Shown here piece by piece: positions 4,782 through 5,495 of a stretch of 5,495 bases of DNA. Under the pieces are notes generated by a model. It saw nothing but the letters and a program-made list of their open reading frames with translations. It did no database searches and was not told the origin of the DNA. Numbering within the stretch: the stretch's first letter is position 1; every line of letters starts with the position of its first letter. The stretch covers positions 1-5,495 of the forward strand of contig WYEI01000276.1 of assembly GCA_009903905.1 (NCBI GenBank), written 5' to 3'. Source of the DNA: Pyrobaculum sp. (GTDB taxonomy: Archaea > Thermoproteota > Thermoprotei > Thermoproteales > Thermoproteaceae). The translations under genes were made by a program, and so were the position numbers.

Positions 4782-4794
4782 GTACTGACAGTAC
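4782..4794. repeat. Inverted repeat GTACTG-A-CAGTAC just upstream of a TATA box
   Basis: Six-base perfect arms around one central base, ending six bases before the TATA box of the 4828 gene. This is where archaeal activators, or repressors acting next to the BRE, commonly bind, so it is a candidate operator. Confidence 0.6.
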
Positions 4795-4800
4795 ATTAAC

Positions 4801-4808
4801 TTTATAAA
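4801..4808 (+). promoter_or_regulatory. TATA box of the anchored-protein gene
   Basis: TTTATAAA, centre 23.5 bases before the ATG at 4828 and only 17.5 before the GTG at 4822. This spacing favours the ATG and a leaderless transcript. Confidence 0.7.
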
Positions 4809-4827
4809 TCTCGGACACGGCGTGCCT

Positions 4828-5379
4828 ATGCCTACAAGAAGCGAAAAGAAGAAGAGGCGCGGAAAAAATTTCATAATAGCGCTGGCCGCTCTCATATTCG
4901 CCGAGGCGGGGTACATTCTGTGGGTTACAGGCCTTGGCCACATCATCTTAGGAAGTAGGGGCGCCGCATCTGTAGACTTCTCCGCTGTTCTGTCTGCCTC
5001 TGAGATGTATGTGCTTTCCAACGGTACTATGCCTAGTGGCAGACCTGAATATTACCGCAACGCCTACGTCTACGTAGTGGCTTACGCCCCCGGCATCCCT
5101 CTCCCACGCGCTGTTGTTAATCGCATGGTCTTAGATGCCGCTGAGAGACCTGTCTACGTGTTGCCAAGACTCCTGACAGGTAACTTCATCGATCGACGAG
5201 ACTTTGTAAATGTGTTGCCTAACAACACCAAAAACCCCGTGGTGTTATTGATATATCCCAAGGATAAAAAAGACCTTGTAGAGGGATGGCTCCGGAGCTT
5301 AAACGACCTGACACAAAGCAACTACATCAAAATAGAGTTACGGGATGGGCGGCCGGTTAGCGTAGTGGCTGTCCCCTAG
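4828..5379 (+). CDS. Membrane-anchored protein with extracytoplasmic domain, unknown function
   Basis: 183 residues. A strongly basic start (SEKKKRRGK, 5-13) precedes one hydrophobic helix at about 15-34, giving a signal-anchor with the rest facing outward. There is no cleavage-type or lipobox motif. The outer part (about 45-183) is mixed alpha/beta, with beta-like stretches such as AYVYVVAYAP, PVVLLIYP and IKIELRDG, and NGT, NNT glycosylation-type sites. It has no cysteine and no catalytic motif that I recognise. Alternating strands and helices could fit a small thioredoxin-like or substrate-binding-like fold, but this is a guess. The ATG at 4828 is chosen over the GTG at 4822 by TATA distance. 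Its promoter has a palindrome immediately upstream, so it may be regulated. The stop TAG shares three bases with the stop of the convergent gene at 5376. Confidence 0.75.
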   Translation: MPTRSEKKKRRGKNFIIALAALIFAEAGYILWVTGLGHIILGSRGAASVDFSAVLSASEMYVLSNGTMPSGRPEYYRNAYVYVVAYAPGIPLPRAVVNRMVLDAAERPVYVLPRLLTGNFIDRRDFVNVLPNNTKNPVVLLIYPKDKKDLVEGWLRSLNDLTQSNYIKIELRDGRPVSVVAVP

Positions 5380-5495
5380 GGCTCCACAGAGGTGCAGTTC
5401 TCTGGGGCTCCGCCTCTTGCGATTATCTCGAGGGATTCTCTGTCAGATATTGAACAGTAGAACACGGGGGTTCCCAGAGCCGCTATGGCCAATCC
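5376..5495 (-). CDS. C-terminal end of an unrecognised protein (partial)
   Basis: The - strand frame is open from the right edge to a TAG at 5378-5376, giving 39 residues: GLAIAALGTPVFYCSISDR then ESLEIIARGGAPENCTSVEP. The composition is natural, with two cysteines 20 residues apart (14 and 34), which could form a disulphide, and an Ala/Gly/Leu-rich start that may be the end of a membrane or core helix. The family cannot be told from this end. The gene begins outside the window and is convergent with the anchored protein; the two stop codons overlap in CTAG. Confidence 0.55.
   Translation of the reverse strand, partial: GLAIAALGTPVFYCSISDRESLEIIARGGAPENCTSVEP

Noticed and set aside
4260..5021. 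Long - strand open frame of 253 codons
   Set aside because: Spans the promoters and coding regions of three better supported genes; its sequence is an Arg/Pro/Glu-rich shadow of ZPR1 and of the + strand membrane proteins.
1..5495. CRISPR array, tRNA or rRNA genes, insertion-sequence ends
   Set aside because: No regularly spaced direct repeats, no cloverleaf-like sequence with a T-loop GTTCAAAT-type motif, no conserved rRNA stretches and no transposase motif were found.

Overview
The window looks like a piece of a hyperthermophilic archaeal chromosome of the Thermoproteales, most likely Pyrobaculum or a close relative. Three things point there: a degraded copy of the Pyrobaculum repeat family PaREP2b, a DUF973-type polytopic membrane protein, and a recurring promoter layout. 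In that layout a TATA-like box sits about 21-25 bases before a start codon with no Shine-Dalgarno site, which suggests leaderless mRNAs. The genus is inferred from recognised families; no database search was possible.

Left part (1-1240). The window opens inside the last third of an HD-domain phosphohydrolase (+ strand, ends 272). Facing it on the - strand is a three-gene series, read from high to low coordinates: (i) a decayed gene resembling the cyclin-fold core of a TFB-like transcription factor, with a frameshift and an in-frame TAG; (ii) a 66-67 residue winged-helix-like protein whose ATG overlaps the TFB-like stop as ATGA but is one base out of frame; (iii) an intact-looking 84-residue protein with five cysteines.

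Middle (1240-3600). About 250 bases of high-GC sequence without a convincing gene are followed by an ankyrin-repeat protein with a C-terminal HTH-like segment. Its ankyrin frame continues upstream of the first ATG, to ATA codons lying where a leaderless start would be expected. Next comes the intact DUF973 membrane protein with a strong TATA box, then a junction zone holding a tiny - strand coding remnant and the 3' part of a PaREP2b gene broken by two frameshifts.

Right part (3600-5495). A small unrecognised + strand gene, with a perfect palindrome over its probable upstream start codon, overlaps tail to tail with a ZPR1-type zinc-finger protein. ZPR1 and a small three-helix membrane protein diverge from one nearly symmetric TATA element. 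Four palindromes lie between that membrane protein and a membrane-anchored protein of 183 residues. The latter converges on a partial - strand gene, and the two share a CTAG tetranucleotide for both stop codons.

No complete pathway is encoded. The picture is housekeeping or membrane genes (HD hydrolase, ZPR1, DUF973) interleaved with decaying accessory genes. Six lesions (four or five frameshifts and one in-frame stop) fall only in accessory genes and their neighbours, while ZPR1, DUF973 and the anchored protein are clean. This suggests real decay more than random sequencing error, although homopolymer errors cannot be excluded.
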